This document shows positions 14,901-32,978 of a DNA stretch of 64,000 bases, in pieces. The notes under the pieces were generated by a model. That model was given only the letters and a program-made list of their open reading frames with translations, was not told the DNA's origin and did no database searches. The stretch is from Daphnia carinata. Its lineage: Eukaryota > Arthropoda > Branchiopoda > Diplostraca > Daphniidae. The translations under genes and the position numbers were made by a program. The stretch lies in the NCBI RefSeq assembly GCF_022539665.2, contig NC_081339.1, positions 9,421,367-9,485,366 on the forward strand, given 5' to 3'. The first letter of the stretch is position 1. Each line of letters begins with the position of its first letter.

Positions 14901-17900
14901 TTCTATAACACTATATTCACATTAAATACACGTATATTTGATGCTGTTTGAATGTAGATATTGAAACTCACTGTATCACATTGTACTCACATTGAATACA
15001 CGTATATTTGATACTGTTTGAATGTAGATATTGAAACTGATTCTATAACACTATATTCACATTGAATACACGTATATTTGATGCTGTTTGAATGTAGATA
15101 TTGAAACTGATTCTATAACACTATATTCACATTGAATACACGTATATTTGATGCTGTTTGAATGTAGATTTTGAAACTCACTGTATTACACTATATTCAC
15201 ATTGAATACACGTATATTTGATGCTGTTTGAATGTAGATATTGAAACTCACTGTATAACACTATATTCACATTGAATACACGTATATATGATGCTGATTG
15301 AATGTAGATATTGAAACTGATTCTATAACACTATATTCACATTGAATACACGTATATTTGATGCTGTTTGAATGTAGATATTGAAACTCACTGTATCACA
15401 CTATATTCACATTGAATATACGTATATTTGATGCTGTTTGAATGTAGATATTGAAACTGATTCTATAACACTATATTCACATTGAATACACGTATATTTG
15501 ATGCTGTTTGAATGTAGATATTGAAACTGACTGTTTGAATGTAGATATTGAAACTCACTGTATTACACTATATTCACATTGAATACACGTATATTTGATG
15601 CTGTTTGAATGTAGATATTGAAACTGATTCTATAACACTATATTCACATTGAATACACGTATATTTGATGCTGTTTGAATGTAGATATTGAAACTCACTG
15701 TATAACACTATATTCACATTGAATACACGTATATTTGATACTGTTTGAATGTACATTAAGAAACTGATTGTATAACACTATATTCACATTGAATACACGT
15801 ATATTTGATGCTGTTTGAATGTAGATATTGAAACTGATTCTATAACACTATATTCACATTGAATACACGTATATTTGATGCTGTTTGAATGTAGATATTG
15901 AAACTCACTGTCTCACACTATATTCACATTGAATACAGGTATATTTGATGCTGTTTGAATGTAGATATTGAAACTGACTGTATAACACTATATTCACATT
16001 GAATACACGTATATTTGATGCTGTTTGAATGTAGATATTGAAACTGATTCTATAACACTATATTCACATTGAATACACGTATATTTGATGCTGTTTGAAT
16101 GTAGATATTGAAACTGATTCTATAACACTATATTCACATTGAATACACGTATATTTGATGCTGTTTGAATGTAGATATTGAAACTGATTGTATAACACTA
16201 TATTCACATTGAATACACGTATATTTGATGCTGTTTGAATGTAGATATTGAAACTGATTCTATAACACTATATTCACATTGAATACACGTATATTTGATG
16301 CTGTTTGAATGTAGATATTGAAACTGACTGTATAACACTATATTCACATTGAATACACGTATATTTGATACTGTTTGAATGTAGATATTGAAACTGACTG
16401 TATAACACTATATTCACATTGAATACACGTATATTTGATGCTGTTTGAATGTAGATATTGAAACTGATTCTATAACACTATATTCACATTGAATACACGT
16501 ATATTTGATGCTGTTTGAATGTAGATATTGAAACTCACTGTATTACACTATATTCACATTGAATACACGTATATTTGATGCTGTTTGAATGTAGATATTG
16601 AAACTGATTCTATAACACTATATTCACATTGAATACACGTATATTTGATGCTGTTTGAATGTAGATATTGAAACTGATTCTATAACACTATATTCACATT
16701 GAATACACGTATATTTGATGCTGTTTGAATGTAGATATTGAAACTCACTGTATTACACTATATTCACATTGAATACACGTATATTTGATGCTGTTTGAAT
16801 GTAGATATTGAAACTTCTATAACACTATATTCACATTGAATACACGTATATTTGATGCTGTTTGAATGTAGATATTGAAACTGATTCTATAACACTATAT
16901 TCACATTGAATACACGTATATTTGATGCTGTTTGAATGTAGATATTGAAACTCACTGTATCACACTATATTCACATTGAATACACGTATATTTGATGCTG
17001 TTTGAATGTAGATATTGAAACTGATTCTATAACACTATATTCACATTGAATACACGTATATTTGATGCTGTTTGAATGTAGATATTGAAACTGATTCTAT
17101 AACACTATATTCACATTGAATACACGTATATTTGATGCTGTTTGAATGTAGATATTGAAACTGATTGTATAACACTATATTCACATTGAATACACGTATA
17201 TTTGATGCTGTTTGAATGTAGATATTGAAACTGATTCTATAACACTATATTCACATTGAATACACGTATATTTGATGCTGTTTGAATGTAGATATTGAAA
17301 CTGATTCTATAACACTATATTCACATTGAATACACGTATATTTGATGCTGTTTGAATGTAGATATTGAAACTCACTGTATAACACTATATTCACATTGAA
17401 TACACGTATATTTGATGCTGTTTGAATGTAGATATTGAAACTGATTCTATAACACTATATTCACATTGAATACACGTATATTTGATGCTGTTTGAATGTA
17501 GATATTGAAACTGATTCTATAACACTATATTCACATTGAATACACGTATATTTGATGCTGTTTGAATGTAGATATTGAAACTGATTCTATAACACTATAT
17601 TCACATTGAATACACGTATATTTGATGCTGTTTGAATGTAGATATTGAAACTGATTCTATAACACTATATTCACATTGAATACACGTATATTTGATGCTG
17701 TTTGAATGTAGATATTGAAACTCATTCTATAACACTATATTCACATTGAATACACGTATATTTGATGCTGTTTGAATGTAGATATTGAAACTGATTCTAT
17801 AACACTATATTCACATTGAATACACGTATATTTGATGCTGTTTGAATGTAGATATTGAAACTGATTCTGTAACACTATATTCACATTGAATACACGTATA

Positions 17901-20900
17901 TTTGATGCTGTTTGAATGTAGATATTGAAACTGATTCTATAACACTATATTCACATTGAATACACGTATATTTGATGCTGTTTGAATGTAGATATTGAAA
18001 CTCACTGTATCACACTATATTCACATTGAATACACGTATATTTGATGCTGTTTGAATGTAGATATTGAAACTGATTCTATAACACTATATTCACATTGAA
18101 TACACGTATATTTGATGCTGTTTGAATGTAGATATTGAAACTGATTCTATAACACTATATTCACATTGAATACACGTATATTTGATGCTGTTTGAATGTA
18201 GATATTGAAACTCATTGTATAACACTATATTCACATTGAATACACGTATATTTGATGCTGTTTGAATGTAGATATTGAAACTGATTCTATAACACTATAT
18301 TCACATTGAATACACGTATATTTGATGCTGTTTGAATGTAGATATTGAAACTGATTCTATAACACTATATTCACATTGAATACACGTATATTTGATGCTG
18401 TTTGAATGTAGATATTGAAACTGATTCTGTAACACTATATTCACATTGAATACACGTATATTTGATGCTGTTTGAATGTAGATATTGAAACTGATTCTAT
18501 AACACTATATTCACATTGAATACACGTATATTTGATGCTGTTTGAATGTAGATATTGAAACTGATTCTATAACACTATATTCACATTGAATACACGTATA
18601 TTTGATGCTGTTTGAATGTAGATATTGAAACTGATTCTATAACACTATATTCACATTGAATACACGTATATTTGATGCTGTTTGAATGTAGATATTGAAA
18701 CTCACTGTATAACACTATATTCACATTGAATACACGTATATTTGATGCTGTTTGAATGTAGATATTGAAACTGACTGTAACACTATATTCACATTGAATA
18801 CACGTATATTTGATGCTGTTTGAATGTAGATATTGAAACTGATTCTATAACACTATATTCACATTGAATACACGTATATTTGATGCTGTTTGAATGTAGA
18901 TATTGAAACTGATTCTATAACACTATATTCACATTGAATACACGTATATTTGATGCTGTTTGAATGTAGATATTGAAACTGATTCTATAACACTATATTC
19001 ACATTGAATACACGTATATTTGATGCTGTTTGAATGTAGATATTGAAACTCACTGTATAACACTATATTCACATTGAATACACGTATATTTGATGCTGTT
19101 TGAATGTAGATATTGAAACTGATTCTATAACACTATATTCACATTGAATACACGTATATTTGATGCTGTTTGAATGTAGATATTGAAACTGATTCTATAA
19201 CACTATATTCACATTGAATACACGTATATTTGATGCTGTTTGAATGTAGATATTGAAACTGATTCTATAACACTATATTCACATTGAATACACGTATATT
19301 TGATGCTGTTTGAATGTAGATATTGAAACTCACTGTATTAACACTATATTCACATTGAATACACGTATATTTGATGCTGTTTGAATGTAGATATTGAAAC
19401 TGATTCTATAACACTATATTCACATTGAATACACGTATATTTGATGCTGTTTGAATGTAGATATTGAAACTGATTCTATAACACTATATTCACATTGAAT
19501 ACACGTATATTTGATGCTGTTTGAATGTAGATATTGAAACTGATTCTATAACACTATATTCACATTGAATACACGTATATTTGATGCTGTTTGAATGTAG
19601 ATATTGAAACTCACTGTATTACACTATATTCACATTGAATACACGTATATTTGATGCTGTTTGAATGTAGATATTGAAACTGATTCTATAACACTATATT
19701 CACATTGAATACACGTATATTTGATGCTGTTTGAATGTAGATATTGAAACTCATTGTATAACACTATATTCACATTGAATACACGTATATTTGATGCTGT
19801 TTGAATGTAGATATTGAAACTCATTGTATAACACTATATTCACATTGAATACACGTATATTTGATGCTGTTTGAATGTAGATATTGAAACTGATTCTATA
19901 ACACTATATTCACATTGAATACACGTATATTTGATGCTGTTTGAATGTAGATATTGAAACTGATTCTATAACACTATATTCACATTGAATACACGTATAT
20001 TTGATGCTGTTTGAATGTAGATATTGAAACTGATTCTATAACACTATATTCACATTGAATACACGTATATTTGATGCTGTTTGAATGTAGATATTGAAAC
20101 TGATTCTATAACACTATATTCACATTGAATACACGTATATTTGATGCTGTTTGAATGTAGATATTGAAACTGATTCTATAACACTATATTCACATTGAAT
20201 ACACGTATATTTGATGCTGTTTGAATGTAGATATTGAAACTGATTCTATAACACTATATTCACATTGAATACACGTATATTTGATGCTGTTTGAATGTAG
20301 ATATTGAAACTGATTCTATAACACTATATTCACATTGAATACGTATATTTGATGCTGTTTGAATGTAGATATTGAAACTCACTGTATAACACTATATTCA
20401 CATTGAATACACGTATATTTGATGCTGTTTGAATGTAGATATTGAAACTGATTCTATAACACTATATTCACATTGAATACACGTATATTTGATGCTGTTT
20501 GAATGTAGATATTGAAACTGATTCTATAACACTATATTCACATTGAATACACGTATATTTGATGCTGTTTGAATGTAGATATTGAAACTGATTCTATAAC
20601 ACTATATTCACATTGAATACACGTATATTTGATGCTGTTTGAATGTAGATATTGAAACTCACTCTATAACACTATATTCACATTGAATACACGTATATTT
20701 GATGCTGTTTGAATGTAGATATTGAAACTGATTCTATAACACTATATTCACATTGAATACACGTATATTTGATGCTGTTTGAATGTAGATATTGAAACTG
20801 ATTCTATAACACTATATTCACATTGAATACACGTATATTTGATGCTGTTTGAATGTAGATATTGAAACTCACTGTATTACACTATATTCACATTGAATAC

Positions 20901-23225
20901 ACGTATATTTGATGCTGTTTGAATGTAGATATTGAAACTGATTCTATAACACTATATTCACATTGAATACACGTATATTTGATGCTGTTTGAATGTAGAT
21001 ATTGAAACTGATTCTATAACACTATATTCACATTGAATACACGTATATTTGATGCTGTTTGAATGTAGATATTGAAACTGATTCTGTAACACTATATTCA
21101 CATTGAATACACGTATATTTGATGCTGTTTGAATGTAGATATTGAAACTGATTCTATAACACTATATTCACATTGAATACACGTATATTTGATGCTGTTT
21201 GAATGTAGATATTGAAACTGATTCTATAACACTATATTCACATTGAATACACGTATATTTGATGCTGTTTGAATGTAGATATTGAAACTGATTCTATAAC
21301 ACTATATTCACATTGAATACACGTATATTTGATGCTGTTTGAATGTAGATATTGAAACTGATTCTATAACACTATATTCACATTGAATACACGTATATTT
21401 GATGCTGTTTGAATGTAGATATTGAAACTCACTGTATTACACTATATTCACATTGAATACACGTATATTTGATGCTGTTTGAATGTAGATATTGAAACTG
21501 ATTCTATAACACTATATTCACATTGAATACACGTATATTTGATGCTGTTTGAATGTAGATATTGAAACTGATTCTATAACACTATATTCACATTGAATAC
21601 ACGTATATTTGATGCTGTTTGAATGTAGATATTGAAACTGATTCTATAACACTATATTCACATTGAATACACGTATATTTGATGCTGTTTGAATGTAGAT
21701 ATTGAAACTGATTCTATAACACTATATTCACATTGAATACACGTATATTTGATGCTGTTTGAATGTAGATATTGAAACTGATTCTATAACACTATATTCA
21801 CATTGAATACACGTATATTTGATGCTGTTTGAATGTAGATATTGAAACTCACTGTATAACACTATATTCACATTGAATACACGTATATTTGATGCTGTTT
21901 GAATGTAGATATTGAAACTCACTGTATTACACTATATTCACATTGAATACACGTATATTTGATGCTGTTTGAATGTAGATATTGAAACTGATTCTATAAC
22001 ACTATATTCACATTGAATACACGTATATTTGATGCTGTTTGAATGTAGATATTGAAACTCATTCTATAACACTATATTCACATTGAATACACGTATATTT
22101 GATGCTGTTTGAATGTAGATATTGAAACTGATTCTATAACACTATATTCACATTGAATACACGTATATTTGATGCTGTTTGAATGTAGATATTGAAACTC
22201 ACTCTATTACACTATATTCACATTGAATACACGTATATTTGATGCTGTTTGAATGTAGATATTGAAACTCACTGTATTACACTATATTCACATTGAATAC
22301 ACGTATATTTGATGCTGTTTGAATGTAGATATTGAAACTCATTGTATTACACTATATTCACATTGAATACACGTATATTTGATGCTGTTTGAATGTAGAT
22401 ATTGAAACTCATTCTATAACACTATATTCACATTGAATACACGTATATTTGATGCTGTTTGAATGTAGATATTGAAACTGATTCTATAACACTATATTCA
22501 CATTGAATACACGTATATTTGATGCTGTTTGAATGTAGATATTGAAACTCATTCTATAACACTATATTCACATTGAGTACACGTATATTTGATGCTGTTT
22601 GAATGTAGATCATGAATATAACACTATATTCACATTGAATAAACGTATATTTGATGCTGTTTGAATGTAGATATTGAAACTCACTGTATTACACTATATT
22701 CACATTGAATACACGTATATTTGATGCTGTTTGAATGTAGATATTGAAACTCATTCTATAACACTATAATCACTTTGAATACACGTATATTTGATGCTGT
22801 ATGAATGTAGATATTGAAACTCACTGTATTACACTATATTCACATTGAATACACGTATATTTTATGCTGTTTGAATGTAGATATTGAAACTGATTCTATA
22901 ACAGTATATTCACATTGAATACACGTATATTTGATGCTGTTTGAATGTAGATATTGAAACTGGTTCTATAACACAATATTCACATTGAATACACGTATAT
23001 TTGATGCTGTTTGAATGTAGATATTTAAACTCACTGTCACACTATATTCACATTGAATACACGTATATTTGATGCTGTTTCAATGTAGATATTGAAACTG
23101 ATTCTATAACACTATATTCACATTGAATAAACGTATATTTCATGCTGTTTGAATGTAGATATTGAAACTGATTCTATAACACTATATTCACTTTGAATAC
23201 ACGTATATTTGATGCTGTATGAATG
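8902..23225. repeat. 70-bp satellite array, right block
   Basis: The same 70-bp monomer resumes after the hAT element and continues to the assembly gap. It is more uniform than the left block. The CACTGTATCAC variant dominates about 11.4-14.1 kb and the GATTCTATAAC variant dominates about 16.8-22.1 kb, so the array is made of locally homogenised domains. In 19.0-20.7 kb several CACTGT variants recur 280 bp (four monomers) apart, a hint of higher-order structure. From about 22.6 kb to the gap the monomers become more diverged, as expected at an array edge. No gene is supported inside. Confidence 0.97.
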
Positions 23226-23325
23226 NNNNNNNNNNNNNNNNNNNNNNNNNNNNNNNNNNNNNNNNNNNNNNNNNNNNNNNNNNNNNNNNNNNNNNNNNNN
23301 NNNNNNNNNNNNNNNNNNNNNNNNN
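23226..23325. other. Assembly gap of 100 N
   Basis: Exactly 100 N bases, the conventional placeholder for a gap of unknown size. It separates the satellite from the repeat-protein gene, so the true satellite edge and the gene's 3' end are missing and the distance between them is unknown. Confidence 0.99.
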
Positions 23326-25062
23326 AACCTCTCCCAGATCAGGTACAATATCAATTGGATCCAATTCAATTTTGGTGACGTCAAGTACACTAGACACCGC
23401 AAGAGAGGATGTTGACTGTTCAAATTTAACCTCTTCCAGATCAGGTACAATATCAATTGGATCCGATTCATTTTTGTTGTTGTCAAGTGCACTAGACACC
23501 ACAGGAGAGGATGTTGACTGTTCAAATTTAACCTCTCCCAGATCAGGTACAATATCAATTGGATCCGATTCATTTTTGGTGACGTCAAGTACACTAGACA
23601 CCGAAGGAGAGGATGTTGGCTGTTCAAATTTAACCGCTCCCAGATCAGGTACAATATCAATTGGATCCGATTCATTCTTGGTGACGTCAAGTGCACTAGA
23701 CACCGTAGGAGAGTATGTTGACTGTTCAAATTTGACCTCTCCCAGATCAGGTACAATATCAATTGGATCCGATTCATTCTTGGTGACGTCAAGTGCACTA
23801 GACACCGCAGGAGAGGATGTTGACTGTTCAAATTTAACCTCTCCCAGATCAGGTACAATATCAATTGGATCCGATTCATTTTTGGTGTCGTCAAGTGCAC
23901 TAGACACCGCAGGAGAGGATGTTGACTGTTCAAATTTAACCTCTCCCAGATCAGGTACAATATCTATTGGATCCGATTCATTTTTGGTGACGTCAAGTGC
24001 ACTAGACACCGCAGGAGAGGATGTTGACTGTTCAAATTTAACCGCTCCCAGATCAGGTACAATATCAATTGGATCCGATTCATTTTTGGTGACGTCAAGT
24101 GCACTAGACACCGCAGGAGAGGATGTTGACTGTTCAAATTTAACCGCTCCCAGATCAGGTACAATATCAATTGGATCCGATTCATTTTTGGTGACGTCAA
24201 GTACACTAGACACCGCAGGAGAGGATGTTGACTGTTCAAATTTAACCGCTCCCAGATCAGGTACAATATCAATTGGATCCGATTCATTTTTGGTGACGTC
24301 AAGTGCACTAGACACCGCAGGAGAGGATGTTGGCTGTTCAAATTTAACCTCTCCCAGATCAGGTACAATATCAATTGGATCCGATTCATTTTTGGTGTCG
24401 TCAAGTGCACTAGACACCGCAGGAGAGGATGTTGACTGTTCAAATTTAACCTCTCCCAGATCAGGTACAATATCAATTGGATCCGATTCATTCTTGGTGA
24501 CGTCAAGTGCACTAGACACCGCAGGAGAGGATGTTGACTGTTCAAATTTGACCTCTCCCAGATCAGGTACAATATCAATTGGATCCGATTCATTCTTGGT
24601 GACGTCAAGTGCACTAGACACCGCAGGAGAGGATGTTGACTGTTCAAATTTAACCGCTCCTAGATCAGGTACAATATCAATTGGGTCCGATTCATTTTTG
24701 GTGTCGTCAAGTGCACTAGAAACCGCAGGAGAGGATGTTGACTGTTCAAATTTAACCGCTCCTAGATCAGGTACAATATCAATTGGATCCGATTCATTTT
24801 TGGTGTCGTCAAGTGCACTAGAAACCGCAGGAGAGGATGTTGCCTGTTCAAATTTAATTTCTCCCAGATCTGGTAGAATCTTAATTGGACATTTCACAAA
24901 TACAGGATTCCCTATACACGGGGAGTTCTTATACCTGCGGGGATCGCTGATCATACCAATCAAAGCCGTCACGCAAATGAATGCAATAGTCATGGAACAA
25001 AAACAAACGTAATGGGAAGGCTTAAGTTTTTTGTTTTTCCAGCTTTTCCTTGGGAAATCCAT
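23326..25062 (-). CDS. Membrane-anchored protein of 34-residue repeats, 3' end lost in gap
   Basis: I do not recognise this gene. The minus-strand frame starts at an ATG whose 5' end is at 25,062 and is open until the N gap. A basic start (MDFPRKSWKNKKLKPSHY) is followed at about residues 18-39 by one hydrophobic segment, suggesting a type II membrane protein or an uncleaved signal anchor. A short linker with two cysteines leads into at least 15 complete copies of a 34-residue (102-bp) repeat with core VPDLGEVKFEQSTSSP and the end KNESDPIDI, plus a sixteenth cut by the gap. The repeats are acidic and Ser/Thr/Pro rich, with possible N-glycosylation at the N-E-S site in most copies. Copies differ mostly by E/A, D/V, S/P and A/V swaps, so the frame is being kept. 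It may be an extracellular stalk or mucin-like protein; function unknown. Confidence 0.72.
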
Positions 25063-25281
25063 TTCGTAGATTTTGATAGATGGCCAAACTAAATTAAACT
25101 ATTCATGGCTCCGAAATCTTATGGGAAAACGCCCTATCGACTTCATATTGCAAAGGCACAAACACCGGTGTATCCACAAAATTATTATTAGTTGATAGTT
25201 AATCCTAATTTTTTTCCACTCAAGTCGATTTCAGCCTAATTTTCGCACAAAATTCAATCATTGTTTTCGTTTTTTTTTAAG

Positions 25282-25610
25282 TTTCCAATTGAGCGATTGG
25301 ATATTTCAACGTGTGGCCACAATATAGCGTCAACTTCGCACGATGGACAAATACGATTCTGGAATATTTCTTACTTTGAGAATCCCGACCTGAAACTGAT
25401 GGAATCAACAACAAAGAAATCCGTGCGGAACAAGAAACGTTCTTTCCGAAAAGAGAAATTACGGTTTCAGCACCCATCTTCAAAGAGACGGAACAAATGA
25501 GGCTTTTTGCTGGATTTGCTGAACCTGAGCCTGAAGCCGGACCTGCAGAGGAAACTGAAAATGATTCAGTATCAGAGTCTGATACCGAAAGCAGTTCCGA
25601 CAGCGATTAG
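25282..25610 (+). pseudogene. WDR55: WDR55 C-terminal exon remnant
   Basis: WDR55 is a nucleolar WD-repeat protein involved in ribosomal RNA processing. The fragment opens after a T-rich stretch ending AAG that looks like a 3' splice site. It reads FPIERLDISTCGHNIASTSH followed by a DGQIRFWNIS segment, which matches the last WD repeat of WDR55, then a lysine/arginine-rich tail. The first frame stops at 25,498-25,500. The expected acidic end (RLFAGFAEPE and a run of S, D and E) continues in another frame to a TAG at 25,608-25,610, so there is a frameshift. The upstream WD repeats are absent: the minus-strand repeat gene lies there instead. It is a truncated copy, not a full gene. An AATAAA follows at 25,811. 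Confidence 0.75.
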
Positions 25611-25810
25611 TATTGATTATTTCTCCTTTCCATTTCCTTAAGCTTGACTACGTGGTGTTTACATCCAATGAATCTGGACTAATACAATCGAAAACTTACG
25701 ATAAAATGATTTTGTAGGAAGGCTGTTGCTGTAAAATTTCAGTTTTGCACAGCTGCCGGGATTCCTATGCAATAAGCAACTGAATAGATAAGAAACAATT
25801 TTAGAAGATT

Positions 25811-25816
25811 AATAAA
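25811..25816 (+). terminator. Polyadenylation signal after WDR55 remnant
   Basis: AATAAA lies 200 bp after the WDR55-type stop codon, in an AT-rich 3' end. It faces the minus-strand signal at 25,868, as expected for two convergent genes. Confidence 0.5.
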
Positions 25817-25867
25817 ACTTTAAAGAAATCCCAGTAGTAATAAAAAAAAACATGTAGAAAAAAAATT

Positions 25868-25873
25868 TTATTG
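25868..25873 (-). terminator. Polyadenylation signal after CYFIP copy
   Basis: TTTATT on the plus strand is AATAAA on the minus strand, about 270 bp beyond the CYFIP-type stop codon. It is only 52 bp from the plus-strand signal, so the two original 3' ends nearly met. Confidence 0.4.
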
Positions 25874-26143
25874 TTTTTTGTTTCTTCTTTGTTTTTGGAT
25901 CTTAACGTGGATGACGCATTGATGAATCGAAGAATGCTTCTCAACGGCCAAGCAGTCTAAACCATATTGAAATTATGCTGAAAAAATTCGTTGCAATGGA
26001 TGGGTGTAAAAAGGTAGTAATGTGATTGGGAACTGATTGCATAACATAAGGTAACCAGCTCGTAGATTAAAAGCCAAGTTTGAGAGGAGGAACCTATTAT
26101 AGCCGGGAAGGACATAAATACGTAAATCGAGAAGAATATCACT

Positions 26144-30364
<4,221 letters not shown>

Positions 30365-30401
30365 ACTGCTTTCCCATAGTGGCGATGGGTTAATGAGGTC
30401 G

Positions 30402-30600
30402 TCAAAATGATCCATTATAGGTAGTGATGAAGCGACCAATACTGCCTTGGAACTCGAGCAACTGTTTGAATAAAAATGTCAAACGAACGTATTTTGGAGG
30501 TAGGAACTTCAATCCATACCTCACGCCTTCATAGCCATTATCGCAGTGGCAACGCCCACGGATACAGTCTCCGTGATCGTGGCAATGCGACGGACACATT
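30402..30600 (-). other. Reelin EGF module and last reelin exon before the CYFIP junction
   Basis: The minus strand reads MCPSHCHDHGDCIRGRCHCD then NGYEGV, a six-cysteine-style EGF module of the reelin kind. A GTATGG donor and a TTCAAACAG acceptor (exon edge 30,461) splice it in frame to CSSSKAVLVASSLPIMDHFD, the usual start of a reelin B subrepeat (CSS, LP, FD). The subrepeat stops after LWES and the next codons are CYFIP. This exon therefore carries the breakpoint. Confidence 0.7.
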
Positions 30601-32354
30601 CCACCAATGTAAACATCTTTCCAACGCCTAAGTGTTTTTTTCCCCTTTTCCTATTCCATTTTTTCTGAGTCATCCAACGAAACTGCCACGTGCTAGAAAA
30701 TAACTCTTTCATTTATGTACGTTATGCACGCCTAATGTTCCCCTTTAGTGCTGCCTGGCTTTTGATATCCACATCAACATGGAACAAAAGCACATGGTGC
30801 TACTGCAACATTGTGTAATTGACTTACTTGGCGAAGGGAATCGATTTGAGTGGGATATTGACCCGCTCCCAAGTCGGGAAGTTGCCGAATGCTAATGCAA
30901 AGAACTATGATACATCTGAGGATCGCACAACGAGTCCGTTGAACTTGGCAAACAGTTTGGTTTTTCTAAGGACCACGAAGGCTGTTCGTATCCTTGCCTC
31001 ATTTCGAATCTTACTTGGCTTCTGTTATTGCTAGCATGACACGACGTTATTCCACATGATGTTCTGATCTGAAAAACATTATAATAAGAAAATGAATGGT
31101 TAGGATTTTTGGCTGACTTTTTACTTGCTGGGATTCATTTATATACTGTAAATATAACGAGACCTTAAAATAAGCAGCGTAGTTATCTTTCACTATAATG
31201 TGTCTGCTTGTGATTCCGGCAAATCGACTATTTTCACTAGAGACAAAATTCATCGAGCTTTCCGTTTCTGGTACGCCACAAAGGTTGTTTGAAATGACGC
31301 CATTGGGACGAAACTGCCATTGACTTTGATCAAGTGATTCATCCCTTGAAGAGGATGCAAAATTTAAAAAAAATAACGAGCACGGTTTTGGCAGGTTGAT
31401 AAGATTGGATTCCACTTACACGAAATCGTCGTAGACTTCAGACAAATGTTCTCTCGAATATTCGATGGCAATATTGTCGATAAGCCACAGCGAATGTTTC
31501 TTCGCTGCCTCTGAGCTCGCTTCGGGAACAACAGGTTGCCACCAGCGTAAAATCGAGTGCGGATTTTAGCAGTCTTCCGGTATAACTGCATGAACTTGAG
31601 AAGGATGTATGTAATGCTGAGGACTGTAGTCTTGAATTAGAATCCACGTGAAACCTTATGAGAAAAGTCGAAGAACAATAATTTAACATTCTATGAAGAA
31701 ATACACAACACACTAGGGTAATATTGAAATTCTAACTACCATTACCAGCTGTACACTGTAAGAATACGTTTTGTGCCACATCTTCAAGGTCTCTCCTTCC
31801 TTTGCTCAGCTGAAAATTGAGAATGAATTCCACGTTTCTGCCCAATGTCAAATCCAGCGGCATGGTTTGTAATAGTTTTATCCCAGGCCCTTGAAACAGT
31901 CCTGCTGCCCCTTCACCAAGTCGTTCATTCGGCTTGGCTATTTTTCCACCACTAAAACATTTCCAATGGGGTTTTACGGTGGAGCCATCATTGAAATCAT
32001 CCGCCAAAAGTATCCTATCGATTCGGTACAAGCAGCGATTATTTTCGAAACCAATTTAAATTGGATGTGTTGAAACTACCAGGCCGACCAAGGGCGAGTC
32101 ATTGATTGGAGGTCCCAAATCAAATTCATTGACGGCCCAAGAAACGCAGGCAGACGATTTCGGATGCCTCCAACGAAATCGAGCAAATCTAAGATATTTA
32201 CAAAAATCTGAACATCAAAGTATACTCCAACAAAAAATTCTTTTAAAGCACTTTACCTTGCACCTGATATAATTTCAAGTGAGTATTGATACGTTTGCCA
32301 TTTATCAAGTTTCTGATAAACGCTTGGTATTTGCGGCCCAGGAGCTTTTTCACC

Positions 32355-32978
32355 TCACACTTTCATTGGATGAAATAGCTTCCAGGTAATACCGTGATCA
32401 TACGAAATATCTAGCCGGACAGGCAATTTGATTGGGACTGCAGCCAGTTCTACAGAATCAAATCCTTGGCCACAATCACCGACGAGCATTTCGAAGGAGA
32501 GAATGCGACCTTTGGCGCTCACAACTAAAAAGTCAGACGTTTCGAGGACTGATTCTACGGCGGTGTTCGATCTTCCCCGTATAATAGGACCACGTCGCCC
32601 ACAACACGAATCGTGTTGATCGACATTGACTTTCCTCCACCACAACTTTTGTCCAAACAGACTATTCAAGAATTGTTTTGAGTGTGTAGAATCCACAGAT
32701 TCTTCGGCTTGGTAATCAGGAAAGCGTTGACGCGGATGAATATTTCGCTGTTTGGGTGCATTCGAAGCAGCGGACACATCCAAAGGACGACCGATTATGA
32801 AACTGTCGATTGCCCAGTCTTCTGACTTTCGACCAGAGTGTCCCAGTTGCCACCACCGGAGCTTTACGTCACTTTTTCGGGTTTCTTCCGGAACAAGAAA
32901 GTTAACCAGCCTGTTTCGATTAAACAAATTCACGTTTTCAAAAAGGCTGTCTGAATGGTTATTGTAGTTAGGCCGCAA
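32355..32978 (-). other. Intact reelin subrepeat exon
   Basis: This 207-codon open stretch is the longest unbroken reelin-like exon. It contains VKLRWWQLGHSG, DWAIDSFIIG, a linker, LSFEMLVGDC and the Asp-box SYDHGITWKLFHP. The order is end of one subrepeat (WWQ, WAID) followed by the start of the next. It shows that parts of the reelin copy are still free of lesions. Confidence 0.7.

Noticed and set aside
10368-21922. Short minus-strand open frames of about 60 codons inside the satellite
   Set aside because: They are translations of the 70-bp monomer. The period is not a multiple of three, so frames open and close by monomer variants with no coding signal.
1-23225. CRISPR array reading of the 70-bp repeats
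   Set aside because: There are no unique spacers; whole monomers are repeated without interruption, the genome is eukaryotic and no cas genes are present.
23118-24647. Minus-strand open frames of 280 and 227 codons in another frame of the same repeats
   Set aside because: Shadow frames of the same repeat; the first runs across the N gap from satellite sequence.
23340-24900. TGACGTCA palindromes every 102 bp as an array of CRE/ATF binding sites
   Set aside because: They follow from the codons for the D-V-T residues in the repeat, and disappear wherever that residue changes. No evidence of regulatory use.
23219-25012. Plus-strand 597-codon open frame over the 102-bp repeats
   Set aside because: A 102-bp unit keeps several frames open at once. 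The minus-strand frame has a plausible start and membrane segment; the plus-strand one starts in the gap and lacks such features.
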